Shown: in pieces, positions 10,631 through 24,000 of the stretch
Layout of the letters: each line of letters starts with the position of its first letter
Numbering within the stretch: position 1 is the first letter of the stretch
DNA from: Aricia agestis
Taxonomy: Eukaryota; Arthropoda; Insecta; Lepidoptera; Lycaenidae
Assembly: GCF_905147365.1 (NCBI RefSeq)
Contig: NC_056408.1
Coordinates: forward strand, 14,570,001-14,634,000
Length of the DNA stretch: 64,000 nt
Direction of reading: 5' to 3'
The notes under the pieces: generated by a model
Databases searched by the model: none
Told to the model about the DNA's origin: nothing
Seen by the model: only the letters and a program-made list of their open reading frames with translations
Program-made: the position numbers and the translations under genes

Positions 10631-13216
10631 ATCTAGCTAGGAATAATTTTTAGAAAATGTAATGTTCATTGAATACCAAGCCAAGCTCGGTCAAATAGCT
10701 AAGTAGTTTGTAACTCGGAAATTTCCGGTTCCCGCGCGTTTACAATAATAATTGCCTATAAATCATAATATTATCAACTATGTATTACATTGAAAACAGC
10801 TATCCCCAACCAAGACCCGCGGGCCGCATGCATTTTTTTTCACTTTTGTACAGCCTACAGGGCAAGCGCTCCAGCGTCACGAGTTTCTCCATACAAAAGT
10901 GAAAAAAAAATTTGTGGCGCTGCTACTTTTACAGTGAACTCTCTACAATGAACACATCCACACCCTAAAGTATTATCACTTAGTTTTGTAACACCTTGTA
11001 TATCTATTCCATGCTTATTTTTAGCCACAAAAAGAAGACTGTCCTGTTGAACCGTGGACTGTAGAAGGAAGAATGAAGAGCCAGGTGGAAAAAGAACTGA
11101 AGAAGCTGGAACCTGAGTTGAGCTTTACGATCTTGAGGCCGGCTATTGTGTATGGAATAGCAGATCGAAGAAGTCTAAGTAAGTTAATATTTGTGATACA
11201 ATTCTAATTCATAAAAAAACAGGATTTGTTCTACTGAGGCTGTTGTCATTTTCGTGGCGATCGGGGTGGTAATAGGCAAGACGGCTTGCGTTTTTATAAC
11301 TAAGTACTTTAAAAAAAATGATTCCGAATGTTATGTACTTATGCAAAAAAAATTACCTTCGCCACCCCTCTGTCCGCGGAGGTTCTTATTTTATAGTTTT
11401 TTTTTTTTTTATATTATTAGAATTTTTTCATGTGTTGTTGTTAATATCAAAAGCTAGGTTCTACAAGAATTTACTTTATTTGTAGCTCCACGTCTTCTAT
11501 ATGGCGGCATATACAAGCATTTAGGTGAGACAATGAAACTGCTTTGGACAGCAGATATTAAAATGAACACTGTCCATGTGAGAGACCTGTGCCGAGCCAT
11601 CTGGGTCGTCGGCACCAGAGCAGACACGAAGTGGAAGACGTACAATGTGGTGGATGAGGCTAACAGCTCGCAGGGCAGCCTAACGGAGCTCGTGTCGGAT
11701 ATATTTAAGATAAATCATGATTATTATGGAACAGCTCTATCAACACTGGCTAAGGTATGTTCGCCTGAATGTTTTCAATAGTAGTAGTCGTTTTTCAGAC
11801 ATCATCTTGTTGTCACATTCAATACGACTGTTGATAGCTATAATGAGCATAATGTGCTACATCAACAATTTGATTCAACTATAAGTTAATGCGCTACTTT
11901 TTTATTCCGCTATTAATATGAATTTGTGTCAAAAAATATACCACCATGACTCATGACCATCGGCGATGAAAAGTGTCTTATATTTAATGAAATGTTCCAA
12001 TAAATGCTGATCGCAATAGTTATCTGGAAAATTTTAGTCACATACAATTTAGCAGTTAGCATATTTTAGTTAGCATGCCGCCGTAATTATACCAATACCA
12101 TATTTTTGAATAGCTTACTAACCAATAACCATGTTATGTACACAGAGCGACATAGCGGCAGTAGCAGAGGAGGCGAACGACAAACACCTAACGGCGTGGG
12201 CGGACATCTGTCGGCGGTACTCGTTGGCGCACTCGCCGCTCGAGCCCAGCGCGCCGCCCGAGCTGCTGCTCAACAAACAGCTGTGTCTCGACGGCGGCGC
12301 ACTGCGACAGTTGCTGACGCCGACTGTGCCGCGACCCACTGTGGAGTTGCTGCGACAGGTGAGTGCTGTCCGCAGCTGACGGCAAAGATGTAGCTGCTCG
12401 GTTTGGTCACGGTAAATGTCCTATCGAAGATCGATTTGTGGTTGAAACCGTTTTTGTTAATATGTAACAAAGTGTCCGTTTTTGTTAATATGTAACAAAG
12501 TCTATGGTCAATTTATGGTTATAAGTTATAACTATGTTATGTGGTGCAGAATTTATTAAGGACCAAGGGCGTTACGCAACTTACAGAAGAAATTTATAAT
12601 ATGTTTTATCGCGGAGTTTCAATGTTATTTTATGGAGATTTGTCGTGAAGCCAAACGAGCGTAATTTGTGAGTTGTGAGTCATAGAATTTCTGCTGGCAG
12701 AAATTCTGCTGCATTCAGTTTCATACAAAAGTCCTGTTTGATTCACACGGCGACGCAAAATGAGTTATCTGCCGACTCGCACGCATTATTCCGACCGAAT
12801 TGAGTTCGCGGGGAGCGAGGGCAGTGTTGCTAACTACACGTCCATATTTCCTTATTAAGTGGATTTACCCAGCTTCTTTTTCTGGCATTATCTTCTGTGT
12901 CTTCTAAATATTATGCTTCGTAAATGCACAAAATTTTCAATGGTTCAATTGCACGACACAAACACCTGGTATAAACGTTGGACAGCAACTGAATAAAATG
13001 CACTCATCTGGCAGCCCAACAAATTTCTGCGACTGAAATTCTGCGACTCACAACTCAAAACTACGCTCGTGTGGCAGTCCAACAGAATTTCTGCCAAACT
13101 CACAAATTACGCTCGTTTAGGCTGGCTTTCGAGTCCAACTAACAAGTTACTTATAATTTCAGGTACTGGAAGATTATGCTTCAATGGAACTTTTCCCCAA
13201 AGCGCTTATACTATGA
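7124..13216 (+). CDS. Atypical SDR: NAD-dependent epimerase/dehydratase-like protein
   Basis: Exons 7124-7175, 7353-7526, 10115-10320, 11025-11178, 11486-11754, 12146-12358 and 13163-13216 are all GT-AG and in phase, giving 373 aa. The Rossmann fold shows the dinucleotide motif GGCGFIGRN (G17, G20, G23). NCAGETR (~residue 96) and EISSGQMY (133-140) match extended-SDR strands, and LRPAIVYG sits in the substrate region. The usual catalytic YxxxK appears as E158-G-R-M-K162: the lysine stays, the tyrosine does not. The fold therefore points to NAD(P) binding in the cytosol, while the reaction and substrate are unknown. The start follows seven TGTCA repeats and no upstream in-frame ATG is needed. 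Intron 2 holds a 1.1-kb Helitron, intron 3 a palindromic MITE and the last intron another MITE; none disturbs a splice site. The gene converges on the BTBD17-like gene. Confidence 0.88.
8498..9633 (+). mobile_element. Non-autonomous Helitron-like element, copy 1
   Basis: It begins TCTTAATATATATATTTC after an A. It ends with the small stem GCGGGCGAAGCCGC, then GCGGGACATCTAG before a T: the TC...hairpin-CTAG structure of Helitrons inserted between A and T. Nearly the same 1.1 kb recurs at 25562-26698. Inside is a CAT microsatellite that makes a spurious poly-His open frame. It lies in intron 2 of the epimerase-like gene and encodes no Rep/helicase. Confidence 0.85.
10341..10477. mobile_element. 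Palindromic MITE (AGGGACTGTCCGCACTGCG ends)
   Basis: The 5' end AGGGACTGTCCGCACTGCGA is repeated in reverse complement at the 3' end; the arms are ~35 bases and the centre is rich in CGCG. It starts 20 bases after the exon 3 donor of the epimerase-like gene. Confidence 0.8.
10545..10710 (-). repeat. Dispersed repeat (reverse) with expanded AT microsatellite
   Basis: TATATCTTTAAACGAGCAAT marks the reverse end of the family seen at 6446-6772, followed by ~50 bases of uninterrupted AT. CAAGCTCGGTCA, a decayed piece of the family's hairpin, lies at the right. Confidence 0.6.
12450..12503. repeat. Two-copy 30-base tandem repeat
   Basis: GTTTTTGTTAATATGTAACA is repeated with a 30-base period just after exon 6 of the epimerase-like gene. 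Confidence 0.6.
12650..13123. mobile_element. MITE in last intron of the epimerase-like gene
   Basis: The ends are inverted copies of CAAACGAGCGTAATTTGTGA, and both flanks also carry AGAATTTCTG in inverted order. It ends 39 bases before the final acceptor at 13162. No target duplication could be read with confidence. Confidence 0.72.
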
Positions 13217-13354
13217 CCAAATTAATGTAAGTTTTTTAACATATTTTTGTAAATCAAAACGATGTGTGCTATCTCAAAATTATGATTTGTCTGTTTCGAA
13301 GAGAACCTTTACGCGGTGTATATCCACAAAACGAAATCGTTTAAGTCATGACGT

Positions 13355-13360
13355 AATAAA
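13355..13360 (+). promoter_or_regulatory. Likely polyadenylation signal of the epimerase-like gene
   Basis: AATAAA (followed by TAAAATG) lies 139 bases after the TGA at 13214-13216. Confidence 0.5.
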
Positions 13361-14584
13361 TAAAATGTGAATGCTGTGATATACAAAATTTTTTAAATGA
13401 GATTTATAAGATGAAATTATCAACATTGAAAATAGTTTTTAGGACTAGCGATACCAAATAGTATTCGTTTTGGGTGTTCACTAAAGAACAAAAGAATCTA
13501 TAAAATATCTATAAATTAAAAAGTACTTAATATGGGTACTATATTGTACTTCCAAAATTTGTACTTAACTTTTACTGTGGCATCTACATTTTATTTGCCC
13601 CTTCATAAAAAATATAAAAGGCGCTCGAAGATATTTCGTTATGAATTTTGATTGCATTATGTATTTGTAACTTAGAAATTAAGCCAAGATATTGTTACCG
13701 TAATTTTTAAAGTAAAGTATTTTTTAAAACCTACTCAGTTAAATTTTGATTCTTAACAAAAGTAAATATATTATTATAAAAAAAATATTTTTGAAGCATT
13801 TTAAATAATATAATATTGGCTTGACTTTTTAGTAATTATTAACTGCAGTTCTATGTGGTATAATAACGCAGACGTTTTATGCTTTTATTACAAAATTTTA
13901 ATAGATACCTGTTGTTTAAAATTATAATACGCATTGTTAACTTCCAACGATAAAGACATAAATAGCATATTAAGCTAAGTTAATTTTGTATATTTGCTCA
14001 ATCTAGTTTTTATATTTTATTCAGTCAAAATTTGTTTTAAGTGTAGCGTTTTGACATTTTATCTTTATATAATTGATATAAATATCATATAGATTCCTTT
14101 AAACTTGTCAAAGTAACTTTGTCATTATAACTGGCTGAACGTCTGGCCGTGGCCAAACAGGTTTTTTGTCTTCTGTATTAAATGCTATTCAGAATATTAT
14201 GTTTAAAAAAGTTAACTATGTTCTCATTTTAAAATTAGTTATTGCATTTTTTTTACTTGCTATTGTAAACAAAAGATTAAATTCGTATTTTCTAAGATGT
14301 ATGTAATTCTTTTATGAACTATAATTTTAAATTTTAAGTAAGTTGTTTCTTGCGAACGCTATTATCACTTATGCTTTATTTATGATATTATGCCGTTTTG
14401 CATAAATATAATTTTTTTTTCTAAAAATTTCGCCGTTTAATTTCATCAGAAAAAGCAGGAAATATTATTATAGGTCACACACATCGCGTTATGCCAATAA
14501 TGTTTTCCAATACAGTATTTCACACCTATAAAATAAAATCAACATACCTACTTTAAACGCATTTATTTTTTTAAACAACACTTA
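13361..14584. other. AT-rich intergenic region, nothing recognised
   Basis: Convergent intergenic space between the epimerase-like and BTBD17-like genes. Very AT-rich with no open frame of note. A reverse AATAAA (TTTATT near 14564) could serve the minus-strand gene. Confidence 0.5.
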
Positions 14585-14741
14585 GGGCCTGTTTCACCAC
14601 ATCCTGATAAGTGCCGAATGGGCTATCCACCACTTAACTTGACATAATATGAAGTATCTGATATATCTGATCATAGAGAATCTGTCAAAAATTTGTGAAT
14701 AGCCTATTCGGCATTTTATCAGGAAGTGGTGAAACAGGCCC
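14585..14741. mobile_element. MITE family A, copy 2
   Basis: Ends GGGCCTGTTTCACCAC inverted, with TTA on both sides as a three-base target duplication. Confidence 0.82.
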
Positions 14742-15065
14742 TTATAATAATCCGAATTAGATGCAAACAACAGTAATTATTGCACTCGCAATATCATTAA
14801 TTAGTTTTACAATTTACAATACATGAAAATAATTACACCAAAAAAAACAAATTCACTTCAGACAGTTAAACAAACAAAAAATACTAAAATAAACAGCTCT
14901 CATTAACTTAAATTAATTGCAGCAATACCATTCTGCTAATAGTGCTCGATAGACTTCGTAATACTATGGCAATGACAGGTGTTATTTGTGTTAATTACTT
15001 AGATTAGACTGTGTTCATGTAATGTATAGAATATAGAATATAAAATATAAAATAAATTATTACGT

Positions 15066-18000
15066 TTATAGAAGATTAGATGATGGGCGCTTGATGATTG
15101 ATGTAGTGCCGATGTTCCAGTGTTGCAAGATGGCGCGGCGGAAGATGTCAGTTGGATACTTGCGTTTTGACCCATTAAAATAAGTAATTACCGCGTATGG
15201 TCATTCTAAAAACGCGGAACCGCGTACAGGTGGTTTATTTAAAAGTGTTCCTAGTAAAACAGGATTCGAATTACGATGTATCTTGTACTCTATAAACGAT
15301 ATCTAGCACCAATAGCAAAATGCTCTTACTAGAATAAATCCCAAGAAAATATAAGCTTTATTATTATTAATAACTATTTAGTTAATAAATTTAATAAGAT
15401 AACCATTATGATTACAATAATTGAAGTATATAAAGATAAATAAAAATAATATTCTTATACAATTGCTGTTGCATATGACTTCAAATTCTGTTGAGTCAAC
15501 AATGTTGAGTTAACAACTTCGTAAACTGTTGATATAAAAGTTTTAAATTCAATATGATTGTAATGAGATCAAAATTCGAGAGTGGGCAGTTTTTGCAGCA
15601 CTCAAGCTGTTCACTACATATCTGACATCATACCATGTTTCTAAGCATCAAACTTACCTATAAAATTGAATTTAGTCTCATAATATTATGTGATTTTGAA
15701 CTTCACTTTTGGTGCAAGTGGCGCCAAACTCGCGTAGCGGATATCGAGGGAAAGAGAGGATTATTTATAGGACAGGATCGATAAGACCTCGTCCAATGTC
15801 ATAACAGTGCACAAACACAACAACAGATGGCGTTATAAATGATATGCGGCAACAATTCATAGAAATATAACAAACGGCGCCTTCATTATGTTTAAGTAGA
15901 ATCTGCTTTTGTGATGAGCACTTGAGCAGTCGTCAAAATTGCATCCAAATCGGAGCATACTACATTCGAAAATGTTTTTAAGTGAAACTTCTTAAGCGAG
16001 TCAAGCTCAAGAGCGAAATATCAAGGTCGGGTCATAAAAAGTCCGACGCCGTCACGATTTAGGCTAGCCGTAAACACACGTTTTCCGTATTCGATTTCCG
16101 AATTAGTTTTCTCCGTATTCTGAATTCTGTGAGACTAACGAAACGTTTTTTTCACGCGCGAACGGGCCGGGCTTGCACTTGAATCATACGTGCGGAATAT
16201 TCGTTCCGTACGGAGAAAAACGAAAGTGTGCGGCATTTACTGTATTTTCTATCAATTGCATGCATCGGCTTTCCGAATACGGAAAACGAATGCGGAAATC
16301 GTATACGGACAACGTATGTATGCGGCCGGCCTTAGGACATAAGTCTCACTTCACACGTGTACACACGATCCTTTTCGAAAATATTTTACTTTATATTATG
16401 TATAAACAAATTGGCAATACTCGTCCCAACAACAATTCAATAGATTCGCACAACTGTGCAATAAAATGGTAAAACGTAACGTCCGTCACTTACACCGGTC
16501 TCAAAATTTGAGTGGCGCTTGCTGTCATGTGTGCGGACTCACGTGGCAGTAGTCCGTTAGCGGCAGAATCACCACTTGTATCTGAAAATAAAGTGATAGG
16601 AAAGTAAAACGCTAACGTAACTGGCAAAAACATGCCCAAGAGTCAATTCAGACCGCAACGCGACGAGGCGAGACGCAGCGCAGCATAAAGTATGGATTTG
16701 ACAGATTTCGATTGAGTGAGACGTCTAGCGAATCTGGCAAATCAAACCCTAAGGGTTAAATCAGACTGGAACGCGGCGCGTAGATGCATTTCTAAATTTG
16801 TATGGATTTGACAGATTCGCAAGACGTCTCACGCAATTGAAATCTGTCAAATCAGTAGAAATTAAGAAATGCATCTATTGCATCGCGTTGCGGTCTGAAT
16901 TGCCCCTTATAAGTAACCTGTTTCTTAACCTGTCGCTTATAGATTAATACCCAGTTTCTGAGGATTTTAGACACGAGATCCATTCACTGGCGCTTTTGTT
17001 AGTCTAACCTTAAGAGGGCGACTAACCCAAAAAATCAAACTTCGTCCTTCTCTCTTCACACTCACGCCCGTCTTTCATATGCCAGGTGAAAAAGGACGAC
17101 GCGGATTCATCGCCAAATTAGTTTTTTTCTCAATAACTCAATAAATATACAACATTTTAAAAATCCGCTAGGTCGATCTCTCAATGATAGAATTTTATAC
17201 AATGTGTTAAAATATTAACTTAGTTCAATGCACGGTTATGGCAATAAATGAAAAATTTGTGAAAATTAGATGCATCTTTGTGATTTTTTTCTATCGAGAA
17301 AATTTTAAGATATCGTGTTTTTGCTCAGATCGAATTCTCGGAAATATAATGTAGTATCTTATTTTAGAAAATGAAACAATTCGGGGCTTACTTTAAACTA
17401 TAAAAATGAATTATAAAATCGACACTTTAGGGTTAGTCGCCCGCTTAAAACATTATAATAATAATATCTATGGACGCTTCACACCACGTCAGTCTGGCCC
17501 CATGCTAAGTACCTGAAGGACTTGTGTTACAGGTACCAGAAAAAGGAAATATATTTAATACTTTTATACTATACATATATTTAAGATTTTTATTATATCA
17601 TACACATATTTAATACACATCCAGACCCGGGAACATTGAAAACTTTTTTTTTGTTCCGTCGGCGGGATTCGAACCCGCGACCTCCGGCTTGAGCTGCCAC
17701 ACTCAACCAATTGAGCCACAGAGGTCGTCCACTTGCACAACCATTGAGTAGATAAACTGACAAACTCTATATTAATAGTTCGTTCTTAGGCATATGCATA
17801 AGCATATCTGTGATTACTTGATATATATTGTAGGGCAGTATTAATTAGATATTTTGATATTTTGTAGTGTATAAAAACAAACATTGTCCACCTACCCGCA
17901 AGTGGTCACGGTTGGGCCCAAGCAGATGTTTGGGCTCGGCCGGCTCGCAGTCTTCCGTACATTTAGGGCATTTTCTGAAATTCATTATAAATGTTTAAAA

Positions 18001-21000
18001 ACTAATTGCGACCAACCGCGCGGTGAGAATAGTAAAAATAGAGAAAAAGAAAATTAAACTCACTTAGGTGGCGCCAGGTTCGAGTTAGCTGGTGAGTACA
18101 GGGGCGTATTCAGCTCGTCAAAATCAAGGGCACCATCGATGTTTAATACTCTGTGAACATTTACAGATGTATGAAGTATATGTATAAGACGTTATAACAT
18201 CTGAATACTGTATTAAAGTGTAATAAATAATTATTTAGTATCAAAAAAAGGTTTTGCAAATTGGCGTAATTTTAGTTGGTTGTCACACTCGGGTCAGTCC
18301 ATAAAGTTAATATACCTAGCGGAATAGAGAAACAAGGCCTGTGCAAGAGAGACGTCACTATCAGTAACACTGCGTGGTAAAAAGAGACGTGTGATACATG
18401 ACACAAAGAGTGCTGCCACTCTTTTTGACGTCCAGTCGCCACGTGCCGCACGTTGACAATTTAATCTCATAGAAATCATGTTCAATCATGCTTGTGTAAG
18501 TGTATACATACACATATTTTTACACACAGATGAAATCAATTTCGGTTTCGTTTGACAGCTCGAGATTGTTGCTCTATTCCCCTAGGGCCTAGGTATAATA
18601 ACTTTATGGGTCAGTCATAATTTTTCGTTCGCCTAGGTACATGACAAAAATTTAAAAACTAGACTGGAATGTAATTGATTAACTATAAGTCCTTCTATTC
18701 TAGTCTTAGCACACAATACAAGTTAATAATAGATGGCGGCGCATTGGCACCTGTTGGGCTGAGTTTGGTTATGGTTACATTATTTTTAATAATTCTGTGT
18801 AGATTTTGTCTGCCTAAGGGGCTGTTTCACCACTTCCTGATAAGTGCCGGATAGGCCATCCACAACTTATCTGACAGATAGTCCATACTCCATGTCAAAT
18901 AATTTGTGGAGAGCCTATCCAGCACTTATCAGGAAGTGGTGAAATGCCCTAAGTCGCACAAGTGATATTTAGTTCTATTACCAATGTGCATGTTACCTGT
19001 TGTGTTTGGAGAACCAGTGCACGCGCTCGAGCACGGCGGACACGTGCTCCACGCCGTTCTGCACGCCCCACACCAGGATACCGATCTACACGACAATATT
19101 ATGTACATCGAGGAAATTTATTTATAGGCAGTTGACAGACCTAGACCAGTCATTTAATCGGCTTATTGTCAATTCAATGTTAAAGCGCTTACAGATGAAC
19201 GGCACGCGTCAACGGCAGTCGACGGCAGACGACGGCACGTGTTGGCGGCATTCGACGGCAGCCGTCGACAGTTTATGACGCTTGCGACCCTTGTGGGGGG
19301 GGCCTACTACGACCTTTCGTAAAACTATTATGTTTCCAGAACACTCTGTTGTAAGATTACAATAACATCACCATACTCACTTTTCAAATATAATTTTACT
19401 AAAAAAAAAGCAAAAAATGCAAAACATTGTTAAATCCGCTGTGAAATATCAACTTTTTTAAAATCGCTAGTTTGATGATAAAGTAATATTGCTCATTTGT
19501 CAAACGGTGTCGCTTATTAGAGGTGGTGGTAGGCCCCCAATTGTGACGTACCGCATCCACAGGTCGGACGCTTATCTTTACCTCAAATTACACTTTAGAA
19601 GTTTCTACTCCGAACATATTGTCTTAATTTTCCACGTAAAACAAGCCTATAGGCTTCGTTTCTGAATATTCTGTGAATTGAAAAAAGTAGGGGCTGTCAA
19701 CCTTTTTTACGCAGCATACGTCATGTCATAACTCATACGCCACACGTTAAAAAATATATGACACGGCTGCCATCCGTGCCATCCATACTAATATTATAAA
19801 TGCGAAAGTCTGTCTGTCTGTTTGTCTGTTACCTCTTCACACGCCAAAACCGCTGATCCTATTTTGCTAAAATTTGTCATGGAGAGACACACATATTTTC
19901 TTTATAATACACGTAATTTACCTTGACTCTAACGTCGGTGTCGTCATTGTCGTCGGACTTGGCGTCCATGTTGCACGTGATGGACACTCGCACCGTGCGC
20001 AACACTACCTCAGGAATCTGAAAACAATGAAACAGTCTTAACAAAAGTGCGCTAAAGATTTTTTTTATAAAAAAGGGGCCAAACGAGCAAACGAGTCACC
20101 TGATAGAAAGACTATCGTCGCCCATGGACTCGCAATTTAAAGAGCTGCAGGTGTGTTACCATAAAAACTGTACATTCCGTAGTAGAAAAAATGTTCCGTT
20201 GTGGTTAAACCCATTCCTGTGCCCAATTTCATCACAATCACTTACGCTATTACTGAATAGTTACTACTAAGCTAACCTATCCTACGATACAGAGCTATTT
20301 TAAAAATTACACGATTTCCACAACCTTTCACAGGTATGATCGCGAGCAATATATACTCACATCATAAGTCCCCGTCCATATAATCATCATGCTCTTCTTG
20401 AACCACACGCCCTTCGGGTACAAATCCACCGTCCACTCCGTCATCTTCTCGCTGGCAACATCAATGATGGACGGGCGCGTGGAGAAGATGAACGTCCTCG
20501 TGTGGTAGCACGGCAGGGAGTGGAAGTGGTCCACCGCAAGAATCGAACCCCAGATGTCCTCCGTGTAGAGACGGGGCGTGAACAACATCCGGCCCGCCTC
20601 CGTCTGCTGTATTTCGGATACTCGCTCGTATTGACCTGCAAATACGGTAAAGTATGTCATACGGTCTGACTGGCAGGCCACACGGTGAATATTGAATATT
20701 ATGTATCATGATACATAATATTCAACAATTTACAACTCATGACAGCAATGCAACAGGCGTGTGACGGAAAATATTGCACAACATGCAGTCTGTCAAAAAA
20801 TTTACATCGTCTTCGGATCGAATAATTCAAGGATATGTTCAATTAAAAATTTTGGCTTGTATTGTATCCAGAATCTTAACAAAATTTCCGTAATATTGCC
20901 AAGCAAGTTGAGTAAAAGTTTTACTGTAGAACAATGTAGACTTACCCGACTGATAGCTCATGGCAATAGCCATCCTCTCCATAAAGAACTCCTTATGCTC

Positions 21001-24000
21001 CTGTGTTAAAGGGCACAGCAGCAACTTAGCCAGCTGGTTTGGGCACATCATTGGGAACCTATAAATAATAATAAATCTTTGAACCTTGAGACAAGACCAA
21101 AACTATTTACATTGATATTACTTATTACTTTGAATTTCAAGGACATTTTGTATTATTTAGTTTTATTAATTAGGAGCAAAAAATTACCTAGATTGATGCA
21201 ATGACTCGTAAGCTATGTTCGTAAAAAATAAAACCAATCAATGGTTTCAGTGTGGTTTAAAATAAACTACCTACTATTCGTTTTGACTCCATGCAAGCTT
21301 AACACAAATATTTCGTGCCATCATTATATTGGTACCAACCTGACGTGAGAAACTACTATGCTGACGAGGGACTCCCAGTGCATTTTAATTTCAGCCTCAC
21401 TCGCCTCACTGGCAGTCAATCGTTCCTTTTGCTTGTACAGCCAACGGACGACGAACCTTAAATGAAACACATAGATGTCATGTAATACTGGCAAGAAGAA
21501 GAAACAAAAAAGAAAATAAAAAATAAATAAGTTAAGGGGATGGAAAAAAGTACAATAAGGAAACCGACCGAAAAATTTAAAACAACTTAAAAAACTAAAA
21601 CATAAAAATTATTTTTATTCTAATAATACGTTAATTTAGTAATGATAAGTTGTATTTGCAAAATAATATGAAGATATTTGCTAAAGGGATTATTTGTCTC
21701 TGGCAGTTTATTGTCTCTGGTACTCACTGGTACAGCGAGATCTCGTTCTCCAGCACCAGGTCGCTCTGCTGGAGTAGCAGCAGCAGCGTGTCCGCCTCCA
21801 GCTCGCCCAGGCAACTCTCCACCCACACCCACTCCATGTTCCACTTCACAAAGTTCTGGCACGCCTGATTCAAACACATTCATAAAAAAATGCTTATAGA
21901 TTTTTTGAAAAGTAGAAGTTGAAAATCTAAAAAAGCGGAAGTATTTTGATATAAGTACCTAAACTGGGTATGTCAAAAACCTAACAGTGAACATGAATCT
22001 AACATCTTTCAAGTTCAAATATTGACATTATGATGGCTGCAGAGCATGACAAACAATTTACAAACATACATACATAGGTACATTACCCTCCTGGTGTTGT
22101 TGGGTAAAAAAAAGAAAAATGCCTATTTATTTTAGTTTCACCTTTGTAGATATTTAAACCCTTTCACTAGCTTTACCTTAGCCACATCATTGTGTCCACA
22201 CGCCATAGTGTATTGCATCCATGAAATCAGCTGTCCCCTTGTTGCCGCCTGGGCTATGTGCTGCGACATGTAGCTGAGACACAGAGTCACCAGATCCTAT
22301 AACAAAATAATATTATAAGACAACTACGAGTATTCTATATAAGAGTCACAACAAAATGACCAAAACAACCCTAAAGCTTTGATCATGTACGCCTTGACAT
22401 AATATTGTCTATAGTGGTGATTTGTGTTTTTTTTTAAATATTATAGCTTTGTTACCATTTAAATACATATTTTTGTACCTTAACATTATATTTATCTGCT
22501 AAAGACAGAACTGGTAGTACACTTATGTGTGAAATTTTAATTTGGCCAGTATAAAAGTACCTGTAACAATAAAAGGGTATAAATTTCTAATGATAAAAAT
22601 ACTTTAAAAATAAAGATATTTAATAATTTTTATATTTTCGTCTATAATTATGTGTCTTACATCATACATCAGGCATTAATAGTCTTAATATGCTCATGGT
22701 CTATTATTTTGTGTAAATGCATACACTCAAAACTTACTTCAGAAAGTGAGGAAACACAGATGCAGCAATGGGTGTCTCCTGAAGAACAATACGGCTCTCA
22801 CGCCACTCACTCCACTCTCTGTTCATCAACATAATCTAAAAATAAAAAATATAATATTTCATAATTACTTACAACAAAAATTATTGTGTTAAGTGTGTGA
22901 CACACACAATATTTAATATTAAAGTATAGCTTGTTGAAAAAGAGTAGACGCTGTACACAATTTTTCAAATCACATAAAAAATATGAAACCTTATTCAATC
23001 GAGATAAAAATGTGCAAGATGATAATATTTAAAGTGTATAAGTGTTCTCTCTAGAAATACAAAGAGAAAAAACCTGCACCTTATGAGCGCGATTATGTTT
23101 AGAAAATTTTGTACTGCGTCTACTCTTTCTTAACAGACTGTATCTAAGTCATGTTTAAACACTTTATATAACAATTTACCAGGATTAGAAATGGAAAGAA
23201 ACGAAAGTAAAATAAAATTTCTAAAATTATCTCTTATTGCCAGGGCTCGGGGTTAGGGGGGTATTACATTATATTGGATTATTTCTATGATCATTAGGAT
23301 CCAATATATATGATCATTTGATCATATCTGCCTATCACAATTTCATTGATCCTATTTTACGTCATATGTGGTTTCAATAGCCAATGGAGAGCGCTAACAC
23401 TGACAGGTATTGACGTCAGGGTTACCAAAAAAACAAACCATATTAACAATAACGATGTCTTTTGACAAATCGAATTCTCTGAGATCTAGTAACCCTGACG
23501 TCAATACCTGTCAGCGTTAGCGCTCTCCATTGGCTATTGAAACCACATATGACGTAAAATAGGATCAATGAAATATGATAATGTAATATGCAGATATGAT
23601 CAAATGATCATTTATATTGGATCTTATATATTATGATCATAGAAATGATCATATATAAATGATAATGTAATACCCCCCTTAGGTAGTGTGATTTCGGGAT
23701 TTGAAAAGGATTGAAACACGAAAAATTTATATGGACATTCCCTTCCGCAGGATTCACATAATTGTTTTTATCGACCTCAAATAAAATACGAGATGTTAAA
23801 ATGTATTAAATAAACATTAATATTGTCAGAAAAGAACACTACTACTACGATTAGGCCCTGCAAAATTAAACTTTGGTCATATATTCTATAATACAATACT
23901 CTAAAATCGATAAATCGATATCTAAAACAAGGCTAACATAATGCCTAGTTTCACTTTATTTTCAAAGCCTCTATCAACAAATATAATGTAAACTATCACT

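Noticed and set aside
12106..12393. Alternative open frames over exon 6 of the epimerase-like gene
   Set aside because: GC-rich shadows; only the 12146-12358 frame joins both neighbours in phase and continues the protein.
18089..18101. CACCAG near 18097 as acceptor for exon 12 of the BTBD17-like gene
   Set aside because: It would give an immediate stop after exon 11; the acceptor before 18150 keeps the frame.
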